From NCBI GenBank assembly GCA_964402905.1, contig CAYODU010000003.1, forward strand, positions 1 to 41,112: a DNA stretch of 41,112 bases. The letters run 5' to 3'. Position 1 is the stretch's first letter; each line of letters begins with the position of its first letter. Source of the stretch: JABIDZ01 sp964402905 (GTDB taxonomy: Archaea > Iainarchaeota > Iainarchaeia > Iainarchaeales > JAAZKV01). The notes under the pieces are model-generated. The model did no database searches. It had not been told where the DNA came from and worked only from the letters and a program-made list of their open reading frames with translations. Positions 24,330 to 31,753 of this stretch are shown here, in pieces. A program made the translations under genes and the position numbers.

Positions 24330-24598
24330 TCAAATCCCTCGCATATATTTTCGTTTTCAAAAGTTCCATTTGTTGTAGAATATTTTGTTATTTCTTTGCA
24401 GAATTGGTTTGTAGAATTATTTGTTTGTATTGTTTCGCCAAAGTAAAGTGAGTTCATTCTATGTGCTTGATTTTCTATTAAAGGAATTTCATTGGATGAT
24501 TCTTGGTAACTACTAGTTGTAATTATTGCGAGGCTTGAAATTAAAATTGCTGTTACAAGTATTGCTTCTATTGAAAACATCATTCCTTTTTCTTTCAT
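24326..24598 (-). CDS. Minor pilin-like protein
   Basis: The 90-aa protein has a short positive leader MKEKG, then MMFSIEAILVTAILISSLAI, a hydrophobic helix with a Glu near the +5 position: the class III signal cut by prepilin peptidase. The remaining 60 residues are Asn/Thr/Glu-rich with two cysteines, likely a small exposed head. Both ends overlap neighbours by 4 bp (ATGA-type), showing translational coupling with the adjacent pilin genes. Confidence 0.78.
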   Translation of the reverse strand: MKEKGMMFSIEAILVTAILISSLAIITTSSYQESSNEIPLIENQAHRMNSLYFGETIQTNNSTNQFCKEITKYSTTNGTFENENICEGFE

Positions 24599-25077
24599 TT
24601 ACTCACCGCCAAAGAAACAGTTTCTTTTTGTATTCCGCATGGACCGTTCATGCACTCTTCAAGATTACTGAATGCAATGTCTGTATTACAAACCATCAAA
24701 TCAATTTCAACTGAGTAGGTATTTGTTCCGTTCAATTCATCATCAAGAACAAAAATATTTCCATTAATTTTTAGCTGTGCATTAATACCTTCTAGCCCAA
24801 GAAATTCTTTTAATTTTTCTTTTTCAACACCACTTATTTTTGTTTTGTCTATCGAATAAGCCAGATTGAAATCATTGTTAACCGAACAAGAGTACTGACT
24901 GTTTGTAAGTGCTATTGAACCGGCTTCGGCTTTTTCCATTAAACTTTCTTGTCCAAAAAAAGCATTGTTCTCATATGTTTTCATTTCGCTCATGCTAAGA
25001 ATTATTCCGAAAAAAATTATTACAATGGACATCGCAATAATAAAATCAATTGAAAATATTTGTCCTTTTCTATTCAT
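24595..25077 (-). CDS. Pilin-like protein with class III signal
   Basis: The 160-aa protein starts MNRKG|QIFSIDFIIAMSIVIIFF: a basic leader ending KG and a helix with Asp at the +5/+6 site in place of Glu. The exposed part is about 130 residues with four cysteines, C-terminal pair NGPCGIQ included. It overlaps the next gene by 4 bp and the previous one by 8 bp. It is probably a minor pilin of the same apparatus. Confidence 0.8.
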   Translation of the reverse strand: MNRKGQIFSIDFIIAMSIVIIFFGIILSMSEMKTYENNAFFGQESLMEKAEAGSIALTNSQYSCSVNNDFNLAYSIDKTKISGVEKEKLKEFLGLEGINAQLKINGNIFVLDDELNGTNTYSVEIDLMVCNTDIAFSNLEECMNGPCGIQKETVSLAVSK

Positions 25078-25468
25078 TTGTTACCACCAAATAATTATTT
25101 TTTATGCTTATTTTTTGTCCAATTGGTATTGATTCGACAAATTCTTTTTCTATTCCATTAGATTTGGCGCCAAAGATAATTTCTTTTTCATTAATTGTTA
25201 TTTCTGGAAAAAATGATTGTGAATTATAGTTTATTTGTTGTATTGGAATGGTTGCATTGTATTGTGTATCCATCATTGCTTGTGCTGCAACAATAAAAGC
25301 AGCTGTTTTCGCAGTGTTATTTTTTAATTGATTTTCAGCAAAAGCAATTTCCTGATTTGTATGCATGTTTAATGCCACTGCCCCAAAACTGCTAATTATG
25401 ATTATTACAATTATAAGAGTTATAAGCAAATCAATGCTTATTTGCCCGCATGAAAGTTTTGTTTTCAT
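25070..25468 (-). CDS. Pilin-like protein with class III signal
   Basis: The ATG giving MKTKLSCGQISIDLLITLII is chosen because it yields a proper short leader (CG|QISID) before the membrane helix. The longer in-frame start would place 36 polar residues first and overlap the JAMM gene. The product is about 132 aa with a soluble part (INYNSQSFFPEITINEKEIIF) of strands. The Cys immediately before the cleavage Gly is unusual for this signal type. It follows the JAMM gene by 40 bp. Confidence 0.72.
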   Translation of the reverse strand: MKTKLSCGQISIDLLITLIIVIIIISSFGAVALNMHTNQEIAFAENQLKNNTAKTAAFIVAAQAMMDTQYNATIPIQQINYNSQSFFPEITINEKEIIFGAKSNGIEKEFVESIPIGQKISIKNNYLVVTNE

Positions 25469-25508
25469 TAAAGAGTTATGTTTCAGGGGCTTTTTAATTT
25501 TGCGTTCA

Positions 25509-25880
25509 TTAAAGTAATTCAATAGTTGTTTTGTTTCCTTTATTGTCATAAAAAGAAAAGTTGGCATTAAAATCATCTTTTTTTGTTAAACCAATTATTA
25601 TATTCAATTCATAGTTCTCAAAAAACTTTTTATCGGCAGTGCTTGAATTCGAATACCCATTTGGATGAGAGTGCAGTGTTCCAACAATGGTGTCATCAAT
25701 TGGGGCATTCATTAAATTTACGCTTGCAGAATTCTTTGAATTATAAGTGGGTAGCAAAACAATCTCGGTTATCTCTTGCTTTTTTTTGTCTCCGCCAAGA
25801 AAACACATGAATTCATCCGGCAAATAATTTTCTGATGCTTGGAGTGCATCTTCAAGAAGACTTTTTTTTACTTTCCACAT
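25509..25880 (-). CDS. JAMM/MPN+ metalloprotease, single-domain
   Basis: The protein of about 123 aa is essentially a bare JAMM domain: catalytic E23, then H70-S-H72-x7-S80-xx-D83 (LHSHPNGYSNSSTAD), the complete zinc-binding set of isopeptidases that remove ubiquitin-like modifiers. Archaeal relatives cleave SAMP conjugates. It starts 2 bp after the TctA-like gene stops, with ATG giving MWKVKKSLLE; the upstream frame lies inside that gene. It is placed in the middle of a pilus operon, an unexpected neighbourhood. Its substrate is unknown. Confidence 0.88.
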   Translation of the reverse strand: MWKVKKSLLEDALQASENYLPDEFMCFLGGDKKKQEITEIVLLPTYNSKNSASVNLMNAPIDDTIVGTLHSHPNGYSNSSTADKKFFENYELNIIIGLTKKDDFNANFSFYDNKGNKTTIELL

Positions 25881-25882
25881 GA

Positions 25883-27055
25883 CTAAATGAGTGTGAAAAG
25901 ATAGAAAAAGAGTACTGGCACAATTAGTGCGGACATACAGCAACTTCTCTTTACCTTTTTTAATACAACAAGCATTCCCAGTGCTCCTGCGAAAAATAAT
26001 GCAATAATTCCTTCAAATCCGTTGAATAAAAAAACAATTGTTATCATTGCAATTATACTTGCAAATGAAAACAAGGTTGTTTTGTTTTCTGTAAAAAAAG
26101 AAATAGCTTTTTTTGATAGAAGAATTGTTATTATGGCTCCTAGCGCACCAGCAATAACCATTGTTTCTAATCCTACAAAAAGTGTTTGTTCTGTTAGGAA
26201 AGCTCTTTCTTTTAAAAAAATCATTGAACCATTCCTTGTTTTTGATAAAAAGTAGAGCATTGGAAATGAAAAGAAAAAATTTGCTGAGTTAATACTTCCA
26301 AGCAAAACAAGATAGTTTTTTGAAGCGATTTTTTGCCTGAAAGTTTTTATTATCCCTGCAGCAACATTGCTGCCTATTCCAGGCATTATTGAAACAATAG
26401 CTCCACCGAGAACCCCGATTATTCCTTCTACAAAAAGACTCTTATTTATCTCTAAATGAGTTTCTTGTTCAATTGTAGTAACTTTTGTTTTTTTATGTTT
26501 TAAAGAATATATTATTGTGGGCAAACCAAAGTAACCCGTAATTAATGGAAAGATTTGTTCTTTGAAAAGAAATCCTTGTGTTGTTGCAGCAAGTATTACA
26601 AATAAAGCTATTATTTTTTTGTTTTTACTTTGCTCGCTTAAAATAAGTATCATTAACGTGAATGTAAGAATTATTGGGGTGACATAAATTATTTGTGAAG
26701 TATTATTTTGTATAAACAAAATAAAAATTGGCATTAATAAAGTGCAAGAAATAAGTGCAACAATTCCACCAAAAACGGTTAGACAAACAGCTTCAAACCC
26801 CTTTCCCTGTAAGAGCATCTTATGCCCCGGAAGAACCCCTTCAAAGGTTTCTGTGCTTGGTGCTCCAAGAAAAACTGATGGGATGAAATCAACAAAGGTC
26901 TGTACTATTGACATGCTTAAAACAAAAATTGTTATTTCGGTTCCAAAGAAAGGGCTCAGAAGTAAAAGTACTGTTATATTATTTGAGTGTATCCCAGGAA
27001 TCAATCCTGTTATTGTTCCCGCAATTACTCCCAGAAAACAATAAAGAATAATCAT
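25883..27055 (-). CDS. TctA/DUF112-family membrane protein
   Basis: The 390-aa polytopic membrane protein has about ten helices. It carries the two TctA-type repeats: GLIPGIHSNN near the start and GAIVSIMPGIGSNVAAGI in the middle, plus LGAPSTETFEGVLPGHKML, the conserved GxPxTxxxxxLLPG-like loop. TctA proteins form the large membrane part of tripartite tricarboxylate transporters; the archaeal DUF112 branch has no known substrate and no TctB/TctC partners are here. It overlaps the OB-fold-like gene by 4 bp, so these two probably act together. Confidence 0.9.
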   Translation of the reverse strand: MIILYCFLGVIAGTITGLIPGIHSNNITVLLLLSPFFGTEITIFVLSMSIVQTFVDFIPSVFLGAPSTETFEGVLPGHKMLLQGKGFEAVCLTVFGGIVALISCTLLMPIFILFIQNNTSQIIYVTPIILTFTLMILILSEQSKNKKIIALFVILAATTQGFLFKEQIFPLITGYFGLPTIIYSLKHKKTKVTTIEQETHLEINKSLFVEGIIGVLGGAIVSIMPGIGSNVAAGIIKTFRQKIASKNYLVLLGSINSANFFFSFPMLYFLSKTRNGSMIFLKERAFLTEQTLFVGLETMVIAGALGAIITILLSKKAISFFTENKTTLFSFASIIAMITIVFLFNGFEGIIALFFAGALGMLVVLKKVKRSCCMSALIVPVLFFYLFTLI

Positions 27056-27384
27056 TTTTCTTTCACAACCTTGTGTGCGAACAGTTCTTTCTCTGTATTA
27101 TATTCACTTGCTTCTGCGTAAACAAAAACAAAATCATTTTTTTGCAGAGTAGTCTCTTTTGGATAAAAAACAAGTATTGTGTTTCCATCATTTAGAATAA
27201 ATTGAGTTGTTGGAGAATTTTTTATTACATAATCTATCCTTCCGAAAACAAGCCCGGTTGAATTTTCGCTTATTACTTTATCGATACTTTTTTCTTCAAA
27301 ATCGTTTTTGTATGTAGTAACAAACAAAAGTATTCCGATTACTATTATTATAATACATATTTGTGAGATTTTCTTGTCATTCAT
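27052..27384 (-). CDS. Membrane-anchored OB-fold-like protein
   Basis: The 110-aa protein has one N-terminal helix (SQICIIIIVIGILLFV). A soluble part (about residues 25-110) follows, with strand pattern STGLVFGRIDYVIKNSPTTQFIL, NTILVFYPKE and NDFVFVYAEASEYNTEKELFAHKV, which looks like a small OB-fold domain on the outer or inner face of the membrane. The stop overlaps the TctA-like start. Such a pair suggests the domain modulates or binds ligand for the transporter-like protein (inference). Confidence 0.7.
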   Translation of the reverse strand: MNDKKISQICIIIIVIGILLFVTTYKNDFEEKSIDKVISENSTGLVFGRIDYVIKNSPTTQFILNDGNTILVFYPKETTLQKNDFVFVYAEASEYNTEKELFAHKVVKEK

Positions 27385-27401
27385 GCAAAAAAAGTTTTTG
27401 C
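27385..27401. repeat. Inverted repeat abutting the OB-fold gene start
   Basis: GCAAAAAAAGTTTTTGC is a 7-bp inverted repeat (GCAAAAA/TTTTTGC) with a 3-nt centre, directly upstream of the ATG. A second AT-rich palindrome AAAAAAGCTTTTTT lies about 10 bp farther. It could be an operator or a terminator between the pilin block and the OB-fold/TctA genes. Confidence 0.4.
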
Positions 27402-27492
27402 CTTCATTAAAAAAAGCTTTTTTGTTTTTCGTTTTGCGTCGAAAGGAAATCTTCTGTTTTTCTTAAAAATAGGGTTTTCTTTACTTTTTTAC

Positions 27493-27816
27493 CTAATTTA
27501 TCTGTATTGTTGGATTTAGAAAAGATGTTGCGCGGTTAATTTTTTCTTCTATTGGTTCTAGAGTAAAATCAGTGTTTGTTAGTGTGTTTGGTTCTGTTTG
27601 TACTTTTATTATTGTTGCTGAAGAGTTTTTTGCCAGAGAAATATTTTTTATTAAAACATTGTCCATTGTATTTGTTTGGTAAACAAGATCTTCTCTGACT
27701 ATTGTGTATGCAATCGTTGCTTCGTGTGTTTGTAGATATAAATTTGTAATATATATTCCGGAAGTTATTATTATTATAAACAAAAAAAGGCTTTCAAAAG
27801 CTACTTGTCCCCTCAA
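27493..27816 (-). CDS. Pilin-like protein with class III signal
   Basis: A TTG start giving (M)RGQVAFESLFLFIII is preferred because AGGTG lies 6 nt upstream, as before other starts here; a GTG three codons earlier is the alternative. The leader ends RG, followed by Q-V-A-F-E, the canonical class III cleavage context. The product is about 107 aa with an exposed domain rich in Asn/Thr and no cysteine. It follows the preceding pilin gene closely. Confidence 0.75.
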   Translation of the reverse strand: MRGQVAFESLFLFIIIITSGIYITNLYLQTHEATIAYTIVREDLVYQTNTMDNVLIKNISLAKNSSATIIKVQTEPNTLTNTDFTLEPIEEKINRATSFLNPTIQIN

Positions 27817-27835
27817 ATAAAACACCTTCTAATAT

Positions 27836-28294
27836 CTAACTTTTTTCACTAATATTTATTTCATCAGATTGTTTTTCAACAATAACTGTTCTTTGTCCGC
27901 TTACAAGTGGAAAATTACAGTTTACTATGATTCCATCATTAATTGAGATGTTTTTGTCACAAGAATTATTTTTACATAAATTCATTTCAGGGTTTTTAGT
28001 TAAAACATTTATTTTTGTTATAAAACCTATTGTGCCGTCATTGTAGCAACCAACAAATGAATTTTCAGGTATAAATAATTGCAGAGTTTCTTTTGAACTA
28101 TTTCCAAGAAGTGATATTTTGTTAACAGAATTAACTATTTTCTGTGTTTCATTATTTGCAAGAGTAATGTTTTGTATGTCCGTTATAGTGCTTTGTGTGC
28201 TTTCAATAAGGGGTTTTGTTACAGAAAAAAGATATACTACTACAATGAGAATTATGAAAATAAATTCTATTGCTGCCTGTCCGCGATTATTCAT
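27836..28294 (-). CDS. Pilin-like protein with class III signal
   Basis: The ATG giving MNNRG|QAAIEFIFIILIVVV is chosen, a typical archaeal prepilin leader with Glu at +5; earlier in-frame starts lie in the prepilin peptidase gene. The product is 152 aa. The exposed domain contains four cysteines (VGCYND, MNLCKNNSCD, VNCNF), probably making disulfides. The gene begins 2 bp after the peptidase stop in the same operon. Confidence 0.82.
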   Translation of the reverse strand: MNNRGQAAIEFIFIILIVVVYLFSVTKPLIESTQSTITDIQNITLANNETQKIVNSVNKISLLGNSSKETLQLFIPENSFVGCYNDGTIGFITKINVLTKNPEMNLCKNNSCDKNISINDGIIVNCNFPLVSGQRTVIVEKQSDEINISEKS

Positions 28295-28296
28295 TT

Positions 28297-29406
28297 TTAC
28301 AGTCCCAGAATAAACCATACTGCATCCCCCAATATAATACATAGCAAATATCCTATAAGCATTGTTGGAACAAAGGGCATTGATTCTTTTATCATTATCG
28401 TTTTGGGTATAATCCCTTTTTTTGCTAGTAGTTTAATTTCTTTTATTTCTTCTTTTATCAGTCCGCGCGCTTTATTTGCAGAAACAATCTCTTTTTCTCT
28501 GCTAAAAAGCTCTTTTATCTTTCCTTTTTTTGCAAGTGAAATTATTTTTTGTATCGAAAAATCTTTTTCAATAATTTTTTTTCCTTTCCAAACAAGTGTC
28601 TTTGAAGGAATCATTCCTTCTTCGAGTTTACTTAAGCTTATTTTTGTTGATAGGAGCGGTCTTAGAGAAAATAATAATTTAATTACTCCATAAACCACCA
28701 CAAGCATTATTGCTGAGCCAACAAAGCTTTGCAATGCAATTGAATAATTCAGTATAAGTGCAACTACAAAAACTGCAATTGTAAAAAACTTTTTTGTATT
28801 TTTTGTGAAGCCCCATGCAAAAAGTAAGGGTATTGTAATAAGGCTTGTTACATTAAAGTAATTTAGTATTGTGTAACAGCTTGAAGCAAACAAAGCTACG
28901 TGTGTAGCTTGGACACTCCTTTTCTTTAAATCTGCCGTAACTTGTTTCCTAAATTCAGGATTTTTTTTGAGTTTGTATAGAACCATTATCAGTCCATATG
29001 GAAAAAAAGCAAATAACGAGTAAATGAAAAGAGTTAGTGGAAAAATTGGTATGTTAATTGAAGAAAAAATTCCTATATTTAATAGTGCTGGAGTAAATGG
29101 GTTTAGTGCTCCAAGCCCCATAAATAATTTTACATCTCCACCTGCAAAGACACCAGCTTTCCACATTATCCAACCAAAGAAAAAACCTGTGCATAAACCA
29201 AAGAAAGAGAACATTATTGGATAGAATGCTTGGGCTGATAAACCCTCAGTTAATATTATGTAAACTGTTTGCGCACCGAATATTAATAACCCAGCTATTG
29301 CTAAGCCAAAGTTAAGTTTGTTTGGAACAATTCTTTCTTTTAGATCAGTATATGTTGCACCAATCAATCCGGCAATTGAAAATAGTATTGCAATGTAAAA
29401 AAACAT
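28297..29406 (-). CDS. Prepilin peptidase (A24, FlaK/PibD class), extended
   Basis: This aspartate protease in the membrane removes class III leaders from the pilins around it. The first catalytic Asp lies in ATYTDLKERIVPN (about D21) and the second in the AGVFAGGDVKLFMGLGAL motif (GGD, about D90). The 369-aa protein is longer than the usual 230-250 aa; the extra portion is a soluble cytoplasmic insert around residues 240-335, rich in Lys/Glu (KGKKIIEKDFSIQKI, EIKLLAKKGI), before a final membrane helix. It overlaps none of its neighbours but is tightly spaced within the pilus locus. Confidence 0.9.
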   Translation of the reverse strand: MFFYIAILFSIAGLIGATYTDLKERIVPNKLNFGLAIAGLLIFGAQTVYIILTEGLSAQAFYPIMFSFFGLCTGFFFGWIMWKAGVFAGGDVKLFMGLGALNPFTPALLNIGIFSSINIPIFPLTLFIYSLFAFFPYGLIMVLYKLKKNPEFRKQVTADLKKRSVQATHVALFASSCYTILNYFNVTSLITIPLLFAWGFTKNTKKFFTIAVFVVALILNYSIALQSFVGSAIMLVVVYGVIKLLFSLRPLLSTKISLSKLEEGMIPSKTLVWKGKKIIEKDFSIQKIISLAKKGKIKELFSREKEIVSANKARGLIKEEIKEIKLLAKKGIIPKTIMIKESMPFVPTMLIGYLLCIILGDAVWFILGL

Positions 29407-29475
29407 GTTATTAGAATAAGGTTTTTGTGTTTAAAAAATAATCTGTGAAAGGATTTTTTATATTTTTGTCTGTTC

Positions 29476-29661
29476 TTATTGCAAAATGTTTTCTATTACC
29501 CTTGCGCGCTGTGTAAGGATATCGGCTTGTGCTTCTAGTGCTAATTGTCTTAGTGTTTCAATTACTGTTGCTGCCCCAATTGCGAGCATTATTGCAAACA
29601 CGGCTGTTAACAAGTACTCAAAGGATACTTGGGCCTTTTCCTCTGAAAATATTTTTTCCAT
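29476..29661 (-). CDS. Short pilin-like protein, 61 aa
   Basis: The leader is MEKIFSEEKA, then QVSFEYLLTAVFAIMLAIG, a canonical class III cleavage site with Phe-Glu-Tyr-Leu-Leu. Only about 20 residues follow the helix, and these are helical (LRQLALEAQADILTQRARVI). Without a globular head it may form the filament core or act as an assembly component. It has a GTGAT ribosome-binding site 5 nt before the ATG. Confidence 0.85.
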   Translation of the reverse strand: MEKIFSEEKAQVSFEYLLTAVFAIMLAIGAATVIETLRQLALEAQADILTQRARVIENILQ

Positions 29662-29683
29662 TCAATCACTTTTCTCTAATTAA

Positions 29684-30007
29684 TTAAGAGCAACCCCATT
29701 TCTCTTTTAGAAAATTATTTGTGTTAGTGGTGCAACAATAAGTGTCTCCATCACCATTTTCACCTGAACCTGTTGCAAAATAATCATTTAAATTTTGATT
29801 ATAGCAAGCACAATCTTTAGTATTAGAATCTAGTAAATCACATATGTATTCAAAGGTTCCAGTATTTCCTGTGTCTTGTGCGGGTCCTGCTGCCGAAGTT
29901 AAAAAATTCATCACTATTAGAACAACTACAACAGCTGCCACAAGCAAAAGCAAGTATTCTATTGCTCCTTGCCCTCTAATTGATTTATTCATTTTCTTCT
30001 TTTTCAT
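29684..30007 (-). CDS. Cysteine-rich pilin
   Basis: The 107-aa protein has leader MKKKKMNKSIRG and then QGAIEYLLLLVAAVVVVLIV, the strongest pilin signal of the set. The exposed tail of about 65 residues has six cysteines (YIC, DCACYN, YCCTT, KWGCS), enough for three disulfides. A class-promoter TTTAAATA box lies about 35 nt upstream, and a GTGAG site precedes the ATG. It is probably an extracellular, disulfide-stabilised structural or adhesive pilin. Confidence 0.85.
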   Translation of the reverse strand: MKKKKMNKSIRGQGAIEYLLLLVAAVVVVLIVMNFLTSAAGPAQDTGNTGTFEYICDLLDSNTKDCACYNQNLNDYFATGSGENGDGDTYCCTTNTNNFLKEKWGCS

Positions 30008-30031
30008 CTTATTCTCACTACTATTATTCCT

Positions 30032-30047
30032 TAGCAGTATTTAAAAC
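30032..30047 (-). promoter_or_regulatory. Promoter of the cysteine-rich pilin
   Basis: TAGCAGTATTTAAAAC on the plus strand, read GTTTTAAATACTGCTA on the coding strand, contains a TATA box TTTAAATA. The same 16 bases occur upstream of the next pilin gene. The shared extension ACTGCTA beyond the TATA box suggests a common promoter class for the major pilins. Confidence 0.6.
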
Positions 30048-30107
30048 TTGTTTTTTCTTTAGTGCACAAAAATAGTTTTAGAATAGATTTATTTTCTTTA
30101 AATGAAA

Positions 30108-30299
30108 TTAAGGTGTTGTTTTTTGTCCAGTGTATACACTCCAAAGATTTTGCCAAGCATCAGTAACATTGTCTTGAACTTTATCAGTATTTGCGGTGTT
30201 TAGTAGTCCTGTCATGGCGATGATTACGATTACTACTACTAGTATTGCTGCGCCTATGATTAGTAGGTATTCTATTGCTCCTTGTGCTTTTTCTTCCAT
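30108..30299 (-). CDS. Short pilin, duplicated leader and helix
   Basis: The 63-aa protein starts MEEKAQGAIEYLLIIGAAIL, with cleavage expected after EEKA or before Q. The first 36 residues are identical to those of the next pilin gene. The tail (NTDKVQDNVTDAWQNLWSVY..) is different. The ATG is preceded by GTGAT. It is probably an abundant core pilin, as the helix is unusually hydrophobic (AILVVVIVIIAMTGLL). Confidence 0.88.
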   Translation of the reverse strand: MEEKAQGAIEYLLIIGAAILVVVIVIIAMTGLLNTANTDKVQDNVTDAWQNLWSVYTGQKTTP

Positions 30300-30300
30300 T
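30192..30300. repeat. Copy 1 of a 109-bp perfect repeat in pilin genes
   Basis: This segment is identical to 30522-30630. It spans the start codon, the class III leader and the membrane helix of both pilins, including all synonymous positions. The flanks diverge at once on the C-terminal side, and weakly on the ribosome-binding-site side (atatc.ctc kept). Confidence 0.95.
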
Positions 30301-30370
30301 GATATCACTCAATTTTTCTAAAAATGTTTTCTTACTTTCTTTTTGTCTTGTTTTTAATATTACTATGTTC

Positions 30371-30386
30371 TAGCAGTATTTAAAAC
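30371..30386 (-). promoter_or_regulatory. Promoter of the short pilin, copy of the cysteine-rich pilin promoter
   Basis: The 16-bp TAGCAGTATTTAAAAC block is identical to that at the neighbouring pilin. Read on the coding strand it gives TATA box TTTAAATA, with an untranslated leader of about 50 nt to the ATG. Confidence 0.6.
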
Positions 30387-30443
30387 CTGTTTTTTTGTTA
30401 GTAAAAAATAGTTTGAAAAGGCATTTCTGCCTTTTCAATAAAA

Positions 30444-30629
30444 TTAAGCTGTTTGTTGCTCGTAAACATCATTAAGTCCAGTTTGTGCATCAGTTACATC
30501 AGTTGTTGCTTGTGTAGTGTCTGCGGTGTTTAGTAGTCCTGTCATGGCGATGATTACGATTACTACTACTAGTATTGCTGCGCCTATGATTAGTAGGTAT
30601 TCTATTGCTCCTTGTGCTTTTTCTTCCAT
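30444..30629 (-). CDS. Short pilin, paralogue with identical leader and helix
   Basis: The 61-aa protein has the same first 36 residues as the neighbour, MEEKAQGAIEYLLIIGAAIL onward, then DTTQATTDVTDAQTGLNDVY. A strong GGAGGGAT ribosome-binding site precedes the ATG, the best SD in the pilus locus. Perfect nucleotide identity in the N-terminal part with unrelated tails points to recent duplication or gene conversion. It may be the most highly translated pilin. Confidence 0.88.
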   Translation of the reverse strand: MEEKAQGAIEYLLIIGAAILVVVIVIIAMTGLLNTADTTQATTDVTDAQTGLNDVYEQQTA

Positions 30630-30630
30630 T
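30522..30630. repeat. Copy 2 of the 109-bp perfect repeat
   Basis: Second copy of the block at 30192-30300, in the same orientation 330 bp away. See that entry for extent. Confidence 0.95.
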
Positions 30631-30683
30631 AATATCCCTCCATTTAATTGAGTTATCGTATTTGTATTACTCTCTTTTTATTT

Positions 30684-30836
30684 TTAATTGTTTGCATTTA
30701 CTCCGGCTTTTTCTTCTATTGCTTGGTTTACTGAGTTTGCTGCATTTTTAATTAGTATTGAAGCAACTGTAACTATTACAATTCCTCCAACAACTATAAG
30801 CAAGTACTCTAAATTTACTTGTGCTTTTTCTTCCAT
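30684..30836 (-). CDS. Short pilin-like protein, 50 aa
   Basis: A short gene encodes MEEKAQVNLEYLLIVVGGIV and then a tail ending KAGVNANN. The leader EEKA|QVNLEYLL is the class III signal, with a Glu at +5. Its ATG overlaps the TGA of the upstream TadC-like gene (TGATG), so it is translationally coupled to the secretion platform genes. It has a tail of only about 20 residues. Confidence 0.85.
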   Translation of the reverse strand: MEEKAQVNLEYLLIVVGGIVIVTVASILIKNAANSVNQAIEEKAGVNANN

Positions 30837-31750
30837 CAAAAACCGCCTGCCAATATTAACTTTATTACAATTGTTGAAGTGTAATACGCCACAAATGCAA
30901 TCAAAATTAGTGTTGGGACATATATAATGCTTTTGTTTATTCTTCCTTCTCTTATAATAGCCATCATAATGCCTGTGGCAGTAACTTCAACAAGAATGTA
31001 TGTTTGTATTAATATGAATACAAAACTGCTTGTTTGATTAGCTATGTTAACTTCGGCCTGGCTTATCGCATTAAGAGTTATTCTTGAAAATACAGTCATT
31101 ACTGCATTAACTTCTCCAAAAATCATTGGGGCAATTACTCCGCCTGCCGCAATCATAAAAATGAATTGCATTGTAGTATTTGATTTTCTTTCCTCGTTTA
31201 TTTTGTGTATTTCTCTTACATCATCAGCAATATCATCAAGCAGATCTGATAAGCTTGCACCGGTTCGTATAGAATCAAGTATTATTACCATTGTTCTTTT
31301 AACTAGTCTTGAATCAATTCTGTCTGAAAAGTTTTTGAGTGTGCTTTCAAGATTCTCTCCTTCTTCAAGCCTTCTTAGTGCAAAATTCATTTCCTCTGAT
31401 AATCTACCATAATCCGAATTAGCTACTTCTCTTAAAGCGCTTTCGTAAGTGTCACCAGCTTTTAGTGTATCAGCCATTTGTTTTAGTGCATCACTAAAAT
31501 TTGATTCGATTGAAGAAATAATTGCTTGTTTTTTTAAGTAGGGATAACCTATCATCAAAATAATAACTGCAAAGCCAAATGCATATGGAATAATTGTCGC
31601 TTCCGTAATGAAAAGAGTGCTTATAACAAAACTCGCAAAAGCAATTCCTGCAGAAACAATTGCTGACAAAATTATCCAAAGTGCCGCGGGATATTTTATT
31701 TTTGCAAACTCTAAAGTTTCAGAGTACTTATCCATTTTTTTTTCTTTCAT
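30836..31750 (-). CDS. Type IV pilus platform protein, TadC/FlaJ-like (first)
   Basis: The 304-aa membrane protein belongs to the T2SSF family, which forms the platform turned by the secretion ATPase. T2SSF features are FSDALKQMADTLKAGDTYESAL, SEEMNFALRRLEEG and SRLVKRTMVIILDSIRTGASLSDLL, flanked by membrane helices at both ends. The ATG is preceded by GGTG. The gene follows the second T2SSF gene by 3 bp. Two such proteins encoded together suggest a heteromeric platform. Confidence 0.92.
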   Translation of the reverse strand: MKEKKMDKYSETLEFAKIKYPAALWIILSAIVSAGIAFASFVISTLFITEATIIPYAFGFAVIILMIGYPYLKKQAIISSIESNFSDALKQMADTLKAGDTYESALREVANSDYGRLSEEMNFALRRLEEGENLESTLKNFSDRIDSRLVKRTMVIILDSIRTGASLSDLLDDIADDVREIHKINEERKSNTTMQFIFMIAAGGVIAPMIFGEVNAVMTVFSRITLNAISQAEVNIANQTSSFVFILIQTYILVEVTATGIMMAIIREGRINKSIIYVPTLILIAFVAYYTSTIVIKLILAGGF

Positions 31751-31753
31751 TCA

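Noticed and set aside
27403..27425. AAAAAAGCTTTTTT palindrome as a dedicated operator
   Set aside because: Such A/T palindromes arise easily in AT-rich DNA; it may be part of a T-rich termination region, and nothing specific supports a binding site.
30192..30630. The repeated 109-bp block as a possible CRISPR or mobile-element repeat
   Set aside because: Only two copies, both coding for the same pilin N-terminus; no spacers, terminal repeats or transposase.
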